Part shown: one piece after another, positions 1-8,649 of the stretch | Layout: every line of letters starts with the position of its first letter | How positions within the stretch are numbered: the stretch's first letter is position 1 | From: Pseudoalteromonas sp. H105 | GTDB lineage: Bacteria > Pseudomonadota > Gammaproteobacteria > Enterobacterales > Alteromonadaceae | Assembly (NCBI RefSeq): GCF_001469215.1 | Contig: NZ_LOFH01000003.1 | Coordinates: 248,001 to 312,000, forward strand | Direction of reading: 5' to 3' | Length of the DNA stretch: 64,000 nucleotides | The notes under the pieces: generated by a model | Databases searched by the model: none | The model's input: only the letters and a program-made list of their open reading frames with translations | What the model was told of the DNA's origin: nothing | Made by a program: the position numbers and the translations under genes

Positions 1-733
1 TTATTTTTACTGGCTGCAAAATTGAACTCAACTGTTGTGCTTTTATGGGCTTTATCGGTACGTTAAATGCGTTTTTTTGCTGAGGAATCGTCAATTCGAC
101 CGTATTATTAACGGCTTTTATTTGCCCGTTAGGCACTAAATTTGCGAGCCAAGTTGCTAATTTATTTTGACTAATTGTTTGTTGATGCAAGTTGTCAGCA
201 AACTTATTTAAAACCGTGAGTCTGGTGCCTTTATGATCAGCATTGATGATTGCTTTAAGTGGTTGCTCACCTTGTAAAACACGTGCTACGTCTTTATTTA
301 TTGGCAAGCTAGCGTTTAATTGCGGGAGCTGTAATTTTGCAACGGGTTGTGTAACAACGTTAACCGACAATGGTTGATTAGCTAATTGGCTACCAGTACT
401 AATAAAATTTAGTAAATTTTGTAGATGCTTTATTTGATTGATTGCTAAAGATATTTGTTTTGGCAAAATGGTGAGTTGTTTACCATCAGCGCTTAATTGA
501 ATGTCAGCTGCGGGGATTTTTTGCGCATTTTCGGGAGATTGCGTGGTTACTAAACGCAAAGTTTGCCAGTGGTCGTTCACCATGATATCAAGTTGCACAG
601 ATCCTTTAGCGAATACGATGTTTTTAGCATTCAATGTTTGCCCATTAAGGTCAATATTTTGTCGTGCAGCATCGTGTGTTGACTGTTTTACAGTCAATGA
701 GTTAGCTAAAGATATTTGCGTTGGTTCATTCAT
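1..733 (-). CDS. FliK-like flagellar hook-length control family protein, N-terminal part (truncated by window edge)
   Basis: An open frame of 244 codons begins with ATG at 733 and runs off the left edge with no stop. The product is rich in Gln, Asn, Leu and Thr, has no signal peptide or membrane segment, and has the low-complexity look of the N-terminal region of FliK-type proteins; the conserved FliK C-terminal domain would lie outside the window. The gene is divergent from ccmA, 104 bases away. I recall FliK-like and FlhB-C-terminal-like genes beside ccm clusters in Shewanella and Vibrio relatives, and the call leans on that context more than on any motif. It could also be an unrelated low-complexity cytoplasmic protein. 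Confidence 0.55.
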   Translation of the reverse strand, partial: MNEPTQISLANSLTVKQSTHDAARQNIDLNGQTLNAKNIVFAKGSVQLDIMVNDHWQTLRLVTTQSPENAQKIPAADIQLSADGKQLTILPKQISLAINQIKHLQNLLNFISTGSQLANQPLSVNVVTQPVAKLQLPQLNASLPINKDVARVLQGEQPLKAIINADHKGTRLTVLNKFADNLHQQTISQNKLATWLANLVPNGQIKAVNNTVELTIPQQKNAFNVPIKPIKAQQLSSILQPVKI

Positions 734-837
734 TATTTTTAAATCAAATTTTCACTAATCGGTTTCATTGCGTTATTCGTATTACCCTATCATTATGGTA
801 GACTAACACCTAATTTTGGGTATAGAGAATCGTCATC

Positions 838-1458
838 TTGCTACACATTAAGTCCGTCACTTGCATCAAACAAGAGCGCTGTTTGTTTGAGGATCTTAAT
901 TTCAGTTTGAAATCGGGACAAATTATGCAGTTAGCCGGCCCAAACGGGGCAGGTAAAACATCATTATTGCGCATTATTGCAGGTTTTGCTGCTCCTGATG
1001 AAGGGGATGTTTTTTGGCGAGAAAACTCCATAACAAAAAACTATGATGATTTTGCCCGAGAGTTATTATTTATAGGCCATAAAACAGGTGTTAATGCTCA
1101 GCTCACTGCTGTGGAAAATGTACGCTTTTGGTTACAGATACAAGGTTATAGTAACGAACAAGAGTTGTATCCATTACTGGCAAAAATTGGACTCGTCGGG
1201 CTTGAAGATGTGCCTGTGCGTTCATTGTCTGCCGGTCAACAGCGCCGCGTTGCGTTGCTTAGGCTTTGGCTTAATGATGCAAAATTATGGATTCTTGATG
1301 AACCTTTTACGGCATTAGACAAAGCCGGTGTTGCATTTTTACAAGATAGGTTTGTTAGTCATTTAGAAAATGGTGGGGCTATTTTATTAACTACACACCA
1401 AGATTTGACTACACATTTTAATGATTTACAAACGGTTACTTTGGAGTACCGTCACTGA
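838..1458 (+). CDS. ccmA: Heme exporter ATP-binding protein CcmA
   Basis: ABC ATPase of the CcmABCD complex, which uses ATP to release holo-CcmE during cytochrome c maturation at the inner membrane. At 206 residues it is the usual family length. Walker A GPNGAGKT lies at residues 34-41, the signature LSAGQQRR near 130, and Walker B with LDEP follows it. The start is TTG at 838; no in-frame ATG lies close before the conserved N-terminus. Its last bases overlap the ATG of ccmB (1458), so the two are translationally coupled. First gene of a nine-gene co-directional ccm operon. Confidence 0.95.
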   Translation: MLHIKSVTCIKQERCLFEDLNFSLKSGQIMQLAGPNGAGKTSLLRIIAGFAAPDEGDVFWRENSITKNYDDFARELLFIGHKTGVNAQLTAVENVRFWLQIQGYSNEQELYPLLAKIGLVGLEDVPVRSLSAGQQRRVALLRLWLNDAKLWILDEPFTALDKAGVAFLQDRFVSHLENGGAILLTTHQDLTTHFNDLQTVTLEYRH

Positions 1459-2144
1459 TGATACGCCAACATTCTTACTTACAATTATTTAGTGCGGTTT
1501 GTAAAAAAGATTTACAATTGGCGTTTCGTCAACGTGCAGAAATAGTAAACCCGTTACTGTTCTTTTTAATTGTGATTACTTTATTTCCACTAGCAATCGG
1601 TCCTGAACCCGGTCTACTAGCTCGAATGGCACCCGGTATTATCTGGGTTGCAGCTTTATTATCTACCATGCTTGGGTTGGATAAAATTTTTCGTGATGAC
1701 TATCATGACGGAAGCTTGGAGCAGTTAATAGCCTCTTCTTATCCACTACCACTGACCGTTTTAGCCAAAGTGTTTGCGCATTGGCTGATTACCGGCTTAC
1801 CTTTAGTGTTGATGACCCCTGTTTTTGCATTGTTGTTAAATTTAGACAGCCAATCATTGGTAGCAACGGTACTCACTCTTTTGTTGGGTACGCCATTATT
1901 AAGTTTCATCGGTGCTATTGGCGCCGGTCTCACAGTCGGTTTACAAAAAGGCGGTATATTAATGAGCCTGCTTGTTTTGCCTTTGTATATCCCTGTTTTA
2001 ATTTTTGCAACGTCTGCTATTGATACTAGTTCAATGTCATTGGATTATAGTGGGCAGCTTGCCATCCTTGGTGCGATGCTCGTCGTCGCTATTATGAGCG
2101 CACCAATCGCCATATCGTCAGCATTAAAAGTGAGTGTAAGTTAA
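1458..2144 (+). CDS. ccmB: Heme exporter membrane permease CcmB
   Basis: Integral inner-membrane partner of CcmA. The 228-residue product has about six hydrophobic segments and a charged N-terminal cytoplasmic stretch (KKDLQLAFRQRAE), the usual CcmB pattern. The FRDDYHDGSLEQL segment after the second membrane span is typical of the family. It overlaps the end of ccmA and is followed one base later by ccmC. Start ATG at 1458. Confidence 0.95.
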   Translation: MIRQHSYLQLFSAVCKKDLQLAFRQRAEIVNPLLFFLIVITLFPLAIGPEPGLLARMAPGIIWVAALLSTMLGLDKIFRDDYHDGSLEQLIASSYPLPLTVLAKVFAHWLITGLPLVLMTPVFALLLNLDSQSLVATVLTLLLGTPLLSFIGAIGAGLTVGLQKGGILMSLLVLPLYIPVLIFATSAIDTSSMSLDYSGQLAILGAMLVVAIMSAPIAISSALKVSVS

Positions 2145-2145
2145 T

Positions 2146-2883
2146 ATGTGGAAGTGGTTACATCCCTACGCTAAAGCAGATCGTGCATATCAATTATGTA
2201 ATACGTTACTGCCCTATTTTGCCGTTATTACGGTTGTGTGCATGGTTGTTGGTTGGATTTGGGGCTTGGCTTACGCGCCAGCAGACTACCAACAAAAAGA
2301 CAGCTATCGCATTATTTTTATTCATGTTCCCTCAGCTATTTTATCTATGGGTGCTTATTCATCAATGGCCATTGCGGCGATTGTTGCTTTGGTTTGGCAG
2401 TTAAGAAACGCTGAGCTTGCTGTTATTGCTATTGCCCCAGTGGGGGCATGTGCTACGGCAATCGCCTTAATCACGGGCGCTGCATGGGGAAAACCTATGT
2501 GGGGTGCTTGGTGGGTATGGGACGCAAGGCTTACGTCTGAACTTATTTTGTTATTTTTATACTTAGGGGTGCTGTCTTTATATCACGCCTTTGAAGATAA
2601 AAAAGCCGCGGGTCGAGCGGCGTCGATTCTTGCTATTGTTGGAGTGATTAATTTACCAATCATTCATTTCTCTGTTGAGTGGTGGAACACCTTGCATCAA
2701 GGCGCATCTATCACAAAGTTTAATACCGAAGCGATTGACCCAAGTATGTTTTGGCCATTAATGGTTAACATCGTCGCGTTCGCGGCATTTGTTGGCACGG
2801 TAACATTAATTCGCCTTAAAAATGAGATTTTACAGCGTGAAAAACATCGTCCTTGGGTTCGTCAGTTGATTAAAAGGGGTTAG
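2146..2883 (+). CDS. ccmC: Heme trafficking protein CcmC
   Basis: Member of the heme-handling protein superfamily; it delivers heme to CcmE at the periplasmic face of the inner membrane. The tryptophan-rich WWVWDARLTSELIL motif is present near residue 120, with flanking histidines (IHVPSA, IIHFSVEWWNTLHQG) expected to ligate heme. Six membrane segments and 245 residues fit the family. It begins one base after the ccmB stop. Confidence 0.96.
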   Translation: MWKWLHPYAKADRAYQLCNTLLPYFAVITVVCMVVGWIWGLAYAPADYQQKDSYRIIFIHVPSAILSMGAYSSMAIAAIVALVWQLRNAELAVIAIAPVGACATAIALITGAAWGKPMWGAWWVWDARLTSELILLFLYLGVLSLYHAFEDKKAAGRAASILAIVGVINLPIIHFSVEWWNTLHQGASITKFNTEAIDPSMFWPLMVNIVAFAAFVGTVTLIRLKNEILQREKHRPWVRQLIKRG

Positions 2884-2885
2884 TT

Positions 2886-3086
2886 ATGCAGTTTGATTCT
2901 TTTTCTGATTTTATAGCCATGGGCGGTTATGGCTTTTATGTATGGTTATCTTTTGGTGCATGTGCGCTTATTTTATTAGGTATTTTATTGAGCTCTTTAA
3001 ATGATACCAAGCGTATTCTCTCATCTGTAAAGCAGCAAGCAGACCGAGAACAACGTATTAAGCAGGCCAAACAGGAGCTACAATAA
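2886..3086 (+). CDS. ccmD: Heme exporter subunit CcmD
   Basis: Small single-span protein of 66 residues with the order typical of CcmD: a short N-terminus ([19 protein letters not shown]), one membrane helix, and a basic, glutamine-rich C-terminal tail. CcmD stabilises CcmABC and helps release holo-CcmE. It lies two bases after ccmC and its stop overlaps the ATG of ccmE at 3086. Confidence 0.92.
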   Translation: MQFDSFSDFIAMGGYGFYVWLSFGACALILLGILLSSLNDTKRILSSVKQQADREQRIKQAKQELQ

Positions 3087-3565
3087 TGAACCCTAGACGT
3101 AAAAAACGCCTGCTAGCCATTACCTCTATAGTGTTTGGGCTTGGCGCTGTTATTGGATTAGTATTGTACGCATTACAAGAAAATATCAATTTGTTTTATA
3201 CACCAAGTGAATTGGTTGAAGGCAAAGGTCCTAACCTTGAAAAGCCTTTTATTGGGCAAAAATTGCGAATTGGCGGCATGGTTGTGCCTGGCTCTGTTGT
3301 GCGTGACGAAAGCAGTTTAGAAGTGAGCTTTAAACTTACTGACACGGGTCCTTTAGTAACGATTCGTTATCAAGGTATTTTGCCGGATTTATTTCGTGAA
3401 GGGCAAGGTATTGTTGCACAAGGCGTGCTGATTGAGCCTGATGTAATTGAAGCATTCGAGGTTTTAGCTAAGCATGATGAAGAATACATGCCGGCGGAAG
3501 TTGCCGAAGCTGTGAAAGGGATTAAGCACGAGAAACCTAAATATAACTTAGATAGTGGCAATTAA
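3086..3565 (+). CDS. ccmE: Cytochrome c-type biogenesis heme chaperone CcmE
   Basis: Periplasmic heme chaperone tethered by an N-terminal helix (about residues 8-30) after a very basic leader (NPRRKKR). Residue 130 is the histidine of the conserved KHDEEY motif that binds heme covalently, the same numbering as in E. coli. An OB-fold region (about 45-135) and a short C-terminal extension complete the 159 residues. The stop (3563-3565) lies one base before the chosen start of ccmF. Confidence 0.96.
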   Translation: MNPRRKKRLLAITSIVFGLGAVIGLVLYALQENINLFYTPSELVEGKGPNLEKPFIGQKLRIGGMVVPGSVVRDESSLEVSFKLTDTGPLVTIRYQGILPDLFREGQGIVAQGVLIEPDVIEAFEVLAKHDEEYMPAEVAEAVKGIKHEKPKYNLDSGN

Positions 3566-3566
3566 T

Positions 3567-5534
3567 ATGATCCCTGAAATTGGTTATTTTTCATTAACAC
3601 TAGCGATGGTGCTGAGTGTTTTACTGTGTATTTTTCCTCTTTGGGGTGCGCATACAGGTAATTTACGTTTAATGCGCGCGGCCCCTTCATTAGCTGTAGG
3701 GCAGTTTGTATTTGTCTTGATTTCGTTTGCAGCGCTTATTTATGCAAGTTTAACAGATGATTTTACAGTTGCTTATGTCGCGTATCATTCCAGTAGTACG
3801 TTACCTTGGTATTACAAAATAACCTCTACGTGGGGTGGGCATGAAGGTGCAATCTTGCTGTGGTTAGTGATGCAAGCAGGCTGGACTGCTGTTGTTGCTA
3901 TGCGCTCGCAATCGTTACCTTGGATACTCCGTGCGCGGGTACTCGGTGTGCTTGGCTTTTTAGGTGTGGGCTTTATGTTATACACACTTCTGATGTCGAG
4001 TCCGTTTGAGCTTTTATTACCTTACTACCCAGTCGAGGGGCGAGATTTAAATCCATTACTACAAGATCCCGGTATGATAATCCATCCTCCTTTATTATAT
4101 ATGGGGTATGTGGGTTTATCTGTATCATTTTCGTTTGCTATTGCAGCTTTACTTACCGGGAAACTTGATAATACATGGGCAAAGTGGTCACGTCCTTGGA
4201 CAATGACGGCTTGGGGATTTTTAACTCTAGGTATCACTATTGGTAGTTGGTGGGCCTATGCCGAGCTGGGTTGGGGTGGATGGTGGTTCTGGGATCCGGT
4301 TGAAAATGCATCCCTGATGCCTTGGTTGGTTGCCACCGCTTTGCTCCATTCACTGTCAGTAACTGAAAAGCGCGGTGTTTTCAAGTCATGGACAGTTTTA
4401 TTGGCGATTGCAGCATTCTCATTAAGTCTGCTTGGTACCTTTATTGTTCGTTCGGGGATTATTGTATCAGTGCATGCGTTTGCAACCGACCCTGACCGCG
4501 GTTTATTTATTCTTGCTTTCCTAGCGATAGTGGTCGGTGGTGGTTTGACTCTTTACGCATTAAGAGTCTCACAGGTCAAAAGTGAAGGCCGTTATAAACT
4601 TGTTTCGCGTGAAGTGGCACTTTGGTTAAACAACATATTTTTAGTCGTTGCCACGCTAATTGTTTTATTGGGGACATTATTACCTATGGTCCACAAAGAA
4701 ATGGGGCTAGGCAGTATTTCAATAGGTGAACCGTTCTTTAATAAAATGTTTGCGATTTTATTAGTGCCATTTGCAATTTTAATGGGGATCGGGCCATTAC
4801 TTCGTTGGAAACAAAATAAATGGGCATTTTTACAGAATAAACTCCTACTTTGCGCGCTAGCAAGTATCGCGGTTACGTCTGCTTGGTTGTTTTTGGGTTA
4901 CGACGTTGTAGCACCATTAACCTTGCTTGCAACCACTTTAGCTGTGTGGATTGTGTTCACAACGGTTCTTGATATTGTTGATAAAACACGGGTCCATGGT
5001 AGTTTACTAAATGGCTTAAAACGTTTAAGTGTTAGCTATTGGGCAATGGTATTGGGGCATGTCGGTATTGCTTTTGTGATTGCTGGTGTGACATTAACAT
5101 CGGCATACTCGGTTGAGCGTGATGTATCAATGAAGCCATTAGATGTTGTTTCGCTCAATCAATACGATTATCGTTTTGAAGGTGTTAAAGATATTCGCGG
5201 TCCAAATTACAGTGGCCATGCAGGTGTTGTAACAGTGCTTAAAGAAGGTGACAAAGTCGCTAGGTTGTATGCTGAAAAACGCCAATATGATATTGGAATG
5301 CAATTTATGACTGAGGCGGCAATTGACGCCGGCTTTACTCGTGATTTATACCTTGCATTAGGTGAGCAGCTTAGTAATGGGGGGTGGTCATTGCGCATTT
5401 ACCATAAGCCACATGTCCGTTGGATGTGGTTAGGTGGTATTTTAATTTCATTGGCTGGGTTTATGATTTTAGGCGATAAACGCTATCGTAGTAATAAAAA
5501 GCGTGAGCAAAAAAGTCAACCGGAGGTAGCATGA
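3567..5534 (+). CDS. ccmF: Cytochrome c heme lyase subunit CcmF
   Basis: Large inner-membrane component of the heme ligation complex, about 655 residues with some 15 membrane segments. The WWFWDPVENASLMPW motif is intact near residue 235, and a large periplasmic domain precedes the last helix. I chose ATG 3567 (MIPEIGYFSL, the usual family N-terminus) over an upstream in-frame GTG at 3555 that lies inside the end of ccmE. The ccmG ATG at 5531 overlaps its stop. Confidence 0.95.
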   Translation: MIPEIGYFSLTLAMVLSVLLCIFPLWGAHTGNLRLMRAAPSLAVGQFVFVLISFAALIYASLTDDFTVAYVAYHSSSTLPWYYKITSTWGGHEGAILLWLVMQAGWTAVVAMRSQSLPWILRARVLGVLGFLGVGFMLYTLLMSSPFELLLPYYPVEGRDLNPLLQDPGMIIHPPLLYMGYVGLSVSFSFAIAALLTGKLDNTWAKWSRPWTMTAWGFLTLGITIGSWWAYAELGWGGWWFWDPVENASLMPWLVATALLHSLSVTEKRGVFKSWTVLLAIAAFSLSLLGTFIVRSGIIVSVHAFATDPDRGLFILAFLAIVVGGGLTLYALRVSQVKSEGRYKLVSREVALWLNNIFLVVATLIVLLGTLLPMVHKEMGLGSISIGEPFFNKMFAILLVPFAILMGIGPLLRWKQNKWAFLQNKLLLCALASIAVTSAWLFLGYDVVAPLTLLATTLAVWIVFTTVLDIVDKTRVHGSLLNGLKRLSVSYWAMVLGHVGIAFVIAGVTLTSAYSVERDVSMKPLDVVSLNQYDYRFEGVKDIRGPNYSGHAGVVTVLKEGDKVARLYAEKRQYDIGMQFMTEAAIDAGFTRDLYLALGEQLSNGGWSLRIYHKPHVRWMWLGGILISLAGFMILGDKRYRSNKKREQKSQPEVA

Positions 5535-6103
5535 ACCGTAAATTCTTAGCGTTGCTACCGCTCCTGGCATTTATTTTAATCTGTGTATTTCTATACCAAG
5601 GGTTATTTGCTAATCCTAGAGAGTTACAAACTGGCCGAATTGGTCAGCAAATGCCTAGCTTTAATTTACCTGATTTGATGCAAGATGATAAACGTTGGCA
5701 GCAAACAGATCTTGAAGGCGAAGTGTATTTACTCAATGTTTGGGGCACATGGTGCCCGACTTGTTTAGCTGAATTAGGTTATTTAACTGAGCTTCGTGAA
5801 CAAGGGGTAAAAATTGTTGGTCTTTATTATGTACAAAGCTACGATTCTGACTTTGATGGTCCATTTGATATGGCTTCATTGCGCGATGAAGTGAGCACGA
5901 TGCTAAATAGAGCGGGTAATCCGTATCAGTTTAATATACTCGATTTAGAGCGAACATTAGCACTTGATTTGGGCGTCTCAGGGGCCCCTGAAACTTTTTT
6001 AGTCGATAGTAATGGCACTATTTTGTTACACCATACTGGCGATATTAATCCACGAGTTTGGCGTGCGAAGTTTGCACCTATTATGCAGGAGTTAACGCCA
6101 TGA
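5531..6103 (+). CDS. ccmG: Thiol:disulfide interchange protein DsbE/CcmG
   Basis: Membrane-anchored thioredoxin-like protein that reduces apocytochrome c. An N-terminal helix (about residues 6-24) anchors a thioredoxin fold with the active site WGTWCPTC, cysteines 75 and 78, and a cis-proline region VSGAPETFL near residue 155. Length 190 is normal. ATGA overlaps join it to ccmF (5531-5534) and to ccmH (6100-6103). Confidence 0.95.
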   Translation: MNRKFLALLPLLAFILICVFLYQGLFANPRELQTGRIGQQMPSFNLPDLMQDDKRWQQTDLEGEVYLLNVWGTWCPTCLAELGYLTELREQGVKIVGLYYVQSYDSDFDGPFDMASLRDEVSTMLNRAGNPYQFNILDLERTLALDLGVSGAPETFLVDSNGTILLHHTGDINPRVWRAKFAPIMQELTP

Positions 6104-6561
6104 AGTATTTATTCATTGGTTTAGTATTACTTTTCAGCTTTGCGGTAACTGCAGAGCAGGATAGATATGTATTTGCAAATGATGAACAAGCCCAGCGTTT
6201 TGGAGAGCTCACAAAAGAGCTACGTTGTCCAAAGTGTCAAAACCAAAATATCGCAGATTCAGATGCTGTTGTTGCTAAGGACTTACGCGACAAGGTTTTA
6301 GTGTTGGTAAAAGAGGGCAATACTAAAGATGAAATTATTGAGTATATGATTGATCGTTATGGCTATTTTGTTCACTACGATCCGCCAGTCACACCTGCAA
6401 CGTTAGTGCTGTGGGTTTTACCTGTATTAATCGTAATTATAGGTTTTGGTTTTATTGTTATTCGACAGCGCAAAGCCGCCATAAAACAGACGTGGAATGA
6501 ACAAGATGAAGATTTATTGGCAAAATTAATTGCGCAAAATCAACGTCAGGAGCAGAAATAA
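6100..6561 (+). CDS. ccmH: Cytochrome c-type biogenesis protein CcmH (thiol-redox domain)
   Basis: Periplasmic redox protein that presents the apocytochrome CxxCH motif. The LRCPKCQNQNIADSDA motif carries cysteines 43 and 46 after a cleavable signal peptide (MKYLFIGLVLLFSFAVTA), and one membrane helix follows near residue 105. ATG 6100 overlaps the ccmG stop and gives a proper signal peptide; a longer in-frame version from 6058 would add 14 unlikely residues. As in many gammaproteobacteria the TPR part is a separate gene, ccmI, which starts on the next base after the stop. Confidence 0.94.
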   Translation: MKYLFIGLVLLFSFAVTAEQDRYVFANDEQAQRFGELTKELRCPKCQNQNIADSDAVVAKDLRDKVLVLVKEGNTKDEIIEYMIDRYGYFVHYDPPVTPATLVLWVLPVLIVIIGFGFIVIRQRKAAIKQTWNEQDEDLLAKLIAQNQRQEQK

Positions 6562-7845
6562 ATGATTTTAATGTGGGCTTCTTTTGCATTACTCACTTTA
6601 GTAGCAGTTGTATTTGTGGCTTTGCCTTTTTTGACCAAAGAACGTGTTAAAAGTGTAACTCATAATGCAAATTCTGAATTAATAGGAATTTATCATCAAC
6701 GTCTAGATGAACTGGCGCTTGATTTGCAGGAACAACGCATTGAACAGCAAGGCTATGATGAATCGGTGGTTGAGCTGAAGCGTCGTTTACTTAATGAAAT
6801 ATCACCTGAAAAGTCTTTATTTAGCCGTGGCAACAATGTGATACTAGCATTGACAGGCAGTGCATTTTTAATTGTTTTAACGGTCATTTTTTACACCGCT
6901 ACAGGCTCGCAAAAACAGCTACAAGACTGGTATACCGCGATGGATAAACTGCCTGAATATGGTGAGCGCGCAGTGATGCAAAAAGGTGAGCCGTTGACAC
7001 AAAATGAGCTACAAGCTTTTGCATTGGGTTTACGAACACAGCTCGCTCAAAGTGGTGATGATCAAGTTGCATGGATGTTACTTGGGCGGGTTGCCATGTC
7101 ATTAAATGAGTACGATATGGCGCAGCAATCATTTGATAAAGTATTACGAATTAATCCTGATAACTTAGGTGTAATGGTCAGTTATAGCCAGCTACTTTTA
7201 ATGCAGGGCACTGATACTAATATGACACGAGCAGCAAGCATGTTGTCGCGTGTTTTAAAAGATGAACCAACAAACGTTGATGCTATCTCGTTACTCGCCC
7301 TGATTGCGTATGAGCGTCAAGACTGGACTCAAGCTAAAGCTGCTTTTGAAGTGCTTCTCAGTACAATGGATAGCCAAGATAGCCGTTATGCCATCATCGC
7401 TCAGCGAATTAGTGATATAACGCAAAAAATGGAGGAGCAAAGTAGTCAAATTAACTCAACAGCTTCTTCAGAAAGTTTAGTTAATTCAACAGCAACAGAG
7501 CAAGGGATCACGGTAGAAGTAGATTTGGACCCTGTTTTGGTTGAAAAGCTACCTCAAGGGGGCACTTTATTTGTCTTTGCCAAGGCAGTCAATGGCCCAC
7601 CAATGCCATTGGCGGTTGTAAAGCTGACCGATTATAGGTTTCCTCTTACGGTGCAATTGAGTGATCAAAACGCTATGGTTGATGGTTTAACCCTTTCCAG
7701 TACGCAAGAAATCATAATCACAGCGCGTATTTCCAATGATGCTTCAGTGATGCCTTCAAGTGGTGAACTTGAAGGGCGTTCGCCCATTTTAGAACACGCT
7801 AAAATATCGCAGTATGCCTTACTAATAAATGAGTTACTCCCTTAA
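6562..7845 (+). CDS. ccmI: Cytochrome c-type biogenesis protein CcmI (TPR apocytochrome chaperone)
   Basis: This 427-residue protein has two membrane helices (about 3-22 and 95-112) around a cytoplasmic coiled region, then tetratricopeptide repeats (about residues 160-285) and a C-terminal periplasmic domain. CcmI binds the C-terminus of apocytochrome c and passes it to CcmF/H. It is the last ccm gene and starts immediately after the ccmH stop. mlaA follows 11 bases later and may share the transcript. Confidence 0.92.
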   Translation: MILMWASFALLTLVAVVFVALPFLTKERVKSVTHNANSELIGIYHQRLDELALDLQEQRIEQQGYDESVVELKRRLLNEISPEKSLFSRGNNVILALTGSAFLIVLTVIFYTATGSQKQLQDWYTAMDKLPEYGERAVMQKGEPLTQNELQAFALGLRTQLAQSGDDQVAWMLLGRVAMSLNEYDMAQQSFDKVLRINPDNLGVMVSYSQLLLMQGTDTNMTRAASMLSRVLKDEPTNVDAISLLALIAYERQDWTQAKAAFEVLLSTMDSQDSRYAIIAQRISDITQKMEEQSSQINSTASSESLVNSTATEQGITVEVDLDPVLVEKLPQGGTLFVFAKAVNGPPMPLAVVKLTDYRFPLTVQLSDQNAMVDGLTLSSTQEIIITARISNDASVMPSSGELEGRSPILEHAKISQYALLINELLP

Positions 7846-7856
7846 AAGGATCCAAG

Positions 7857-8588
7857 ATGTTAAGACAGAGTTTACTAATAATTGGGTTACTTGTTCTCGC
7901 TGGATGCGCGCAAGTACCTGAAGGAAAAATAGATGAGCGAGATCCACTTCAATCTTTTAATCGCCCCGTTTATGATTTTAACATGGATGTGTTAGATGCT
8001 TATATTTTACGTCCTGCAGCGGTTGGCTACGTTGCTATTACACCAGCGCCAGTTCGCCGCAGTGTGGTCAACTTTACAGACAATATAACTGCACCAACAG
8101 ATGTAATAAATGCGACATTTCAAGGCAAGCCAGGTAATGCGGGTGTTAGTATTGCACGCTTTTTAGTTAATTCAACTGTGGGAGTCTTAGGTTTATTTGA
8201 TGTCGCGACTTCATTAGGGCTTAATATTGTTGATGAAGATTTTGGCCAAACGCTTGGCGTATGGGGAATAGGTGACGGTGCTTATTTAATGTTGCCTGGA
8301 ATGGGACCTTCAACAACACGTAACTTAGCTGGCGATATTGTTGATAATTTTGTTTTACCTGAAATAACACTAACAACACCACAAACGGTATTAGTTTTTG
8401 CTCTTAAAGCGGTTGAAGCAAGGGCTTCGCTTATCCCACAAGAGAGCTTGCTTAATGAGTCGCTAGATCCATACATTTTTATGAAAGATATTTATTTTCA
8501 GCGTCAATTATATGAATTACATGATGGTAATCCACCGATTGAAAAAGAACCTGAAAATTTCGATGAAGATTTTTTAGAAAGTCTTTAA
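7857..8588 (+). CDS. mlaA: Outer-membrane lipid-asymmetry lipoprotein MlaA (VacJ)
   Basis: MlaA removes phospholipids from the outer leaflet of the outer membrane for retrograde transport by the Mla system. The signal sequence ends in the lipobox LVLAGCAQ, followed by the family hallmark DPLQSFNRPVYDFNMDVLDAYILRP and the later TLGVWGIGDGAYLMLPGMGPSTTRN segment. The 243 residues match the family. The other mla genes are not in this window. A strong hairpin follows. Confidence 0.95.
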   Translation: MLRQSLLIIGLLVLAGCAQVPEGKIDERDPLQSFNRPVYDFNMDVLDAYILRPAAVGYVAITPAPVRRSVVNFTDNITAPTDVINATFQGKPGNAGVSIARFLVNSTVGVLGLFDVATSLGLNIVDEDFGQTLGVWGIGDGAYLMLPGMGPSTTRNLAGDIVDNFVLPEITLTTPQTVLVFALKAVEARASLIPQESLLNESLDPYIFMKDIYFQRQLYELHDGNPPIEKEPENFDEDFLESL

Positions 8589-8592
8589 AATA

Positions 8593-8624
8593 AAAAAGTG
8601 CTAGTAAAGTACCTAGCACTTTTT
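8593..8624. terminator. Bidirectional intrinsic terminator between mlaA and the HDOD gene
   Basis: A 12-base perfect inverted repeat, AAAAAGTGCTAG with CTAGCACTTTTT, sits 4 bases after the mlaA stop. A/T tracts on both sides let it end transcription from either strand. Confidence 0.85.
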
Positions 8625-8649
8625 ATTTATAAATTATAAAGCAATGCGT

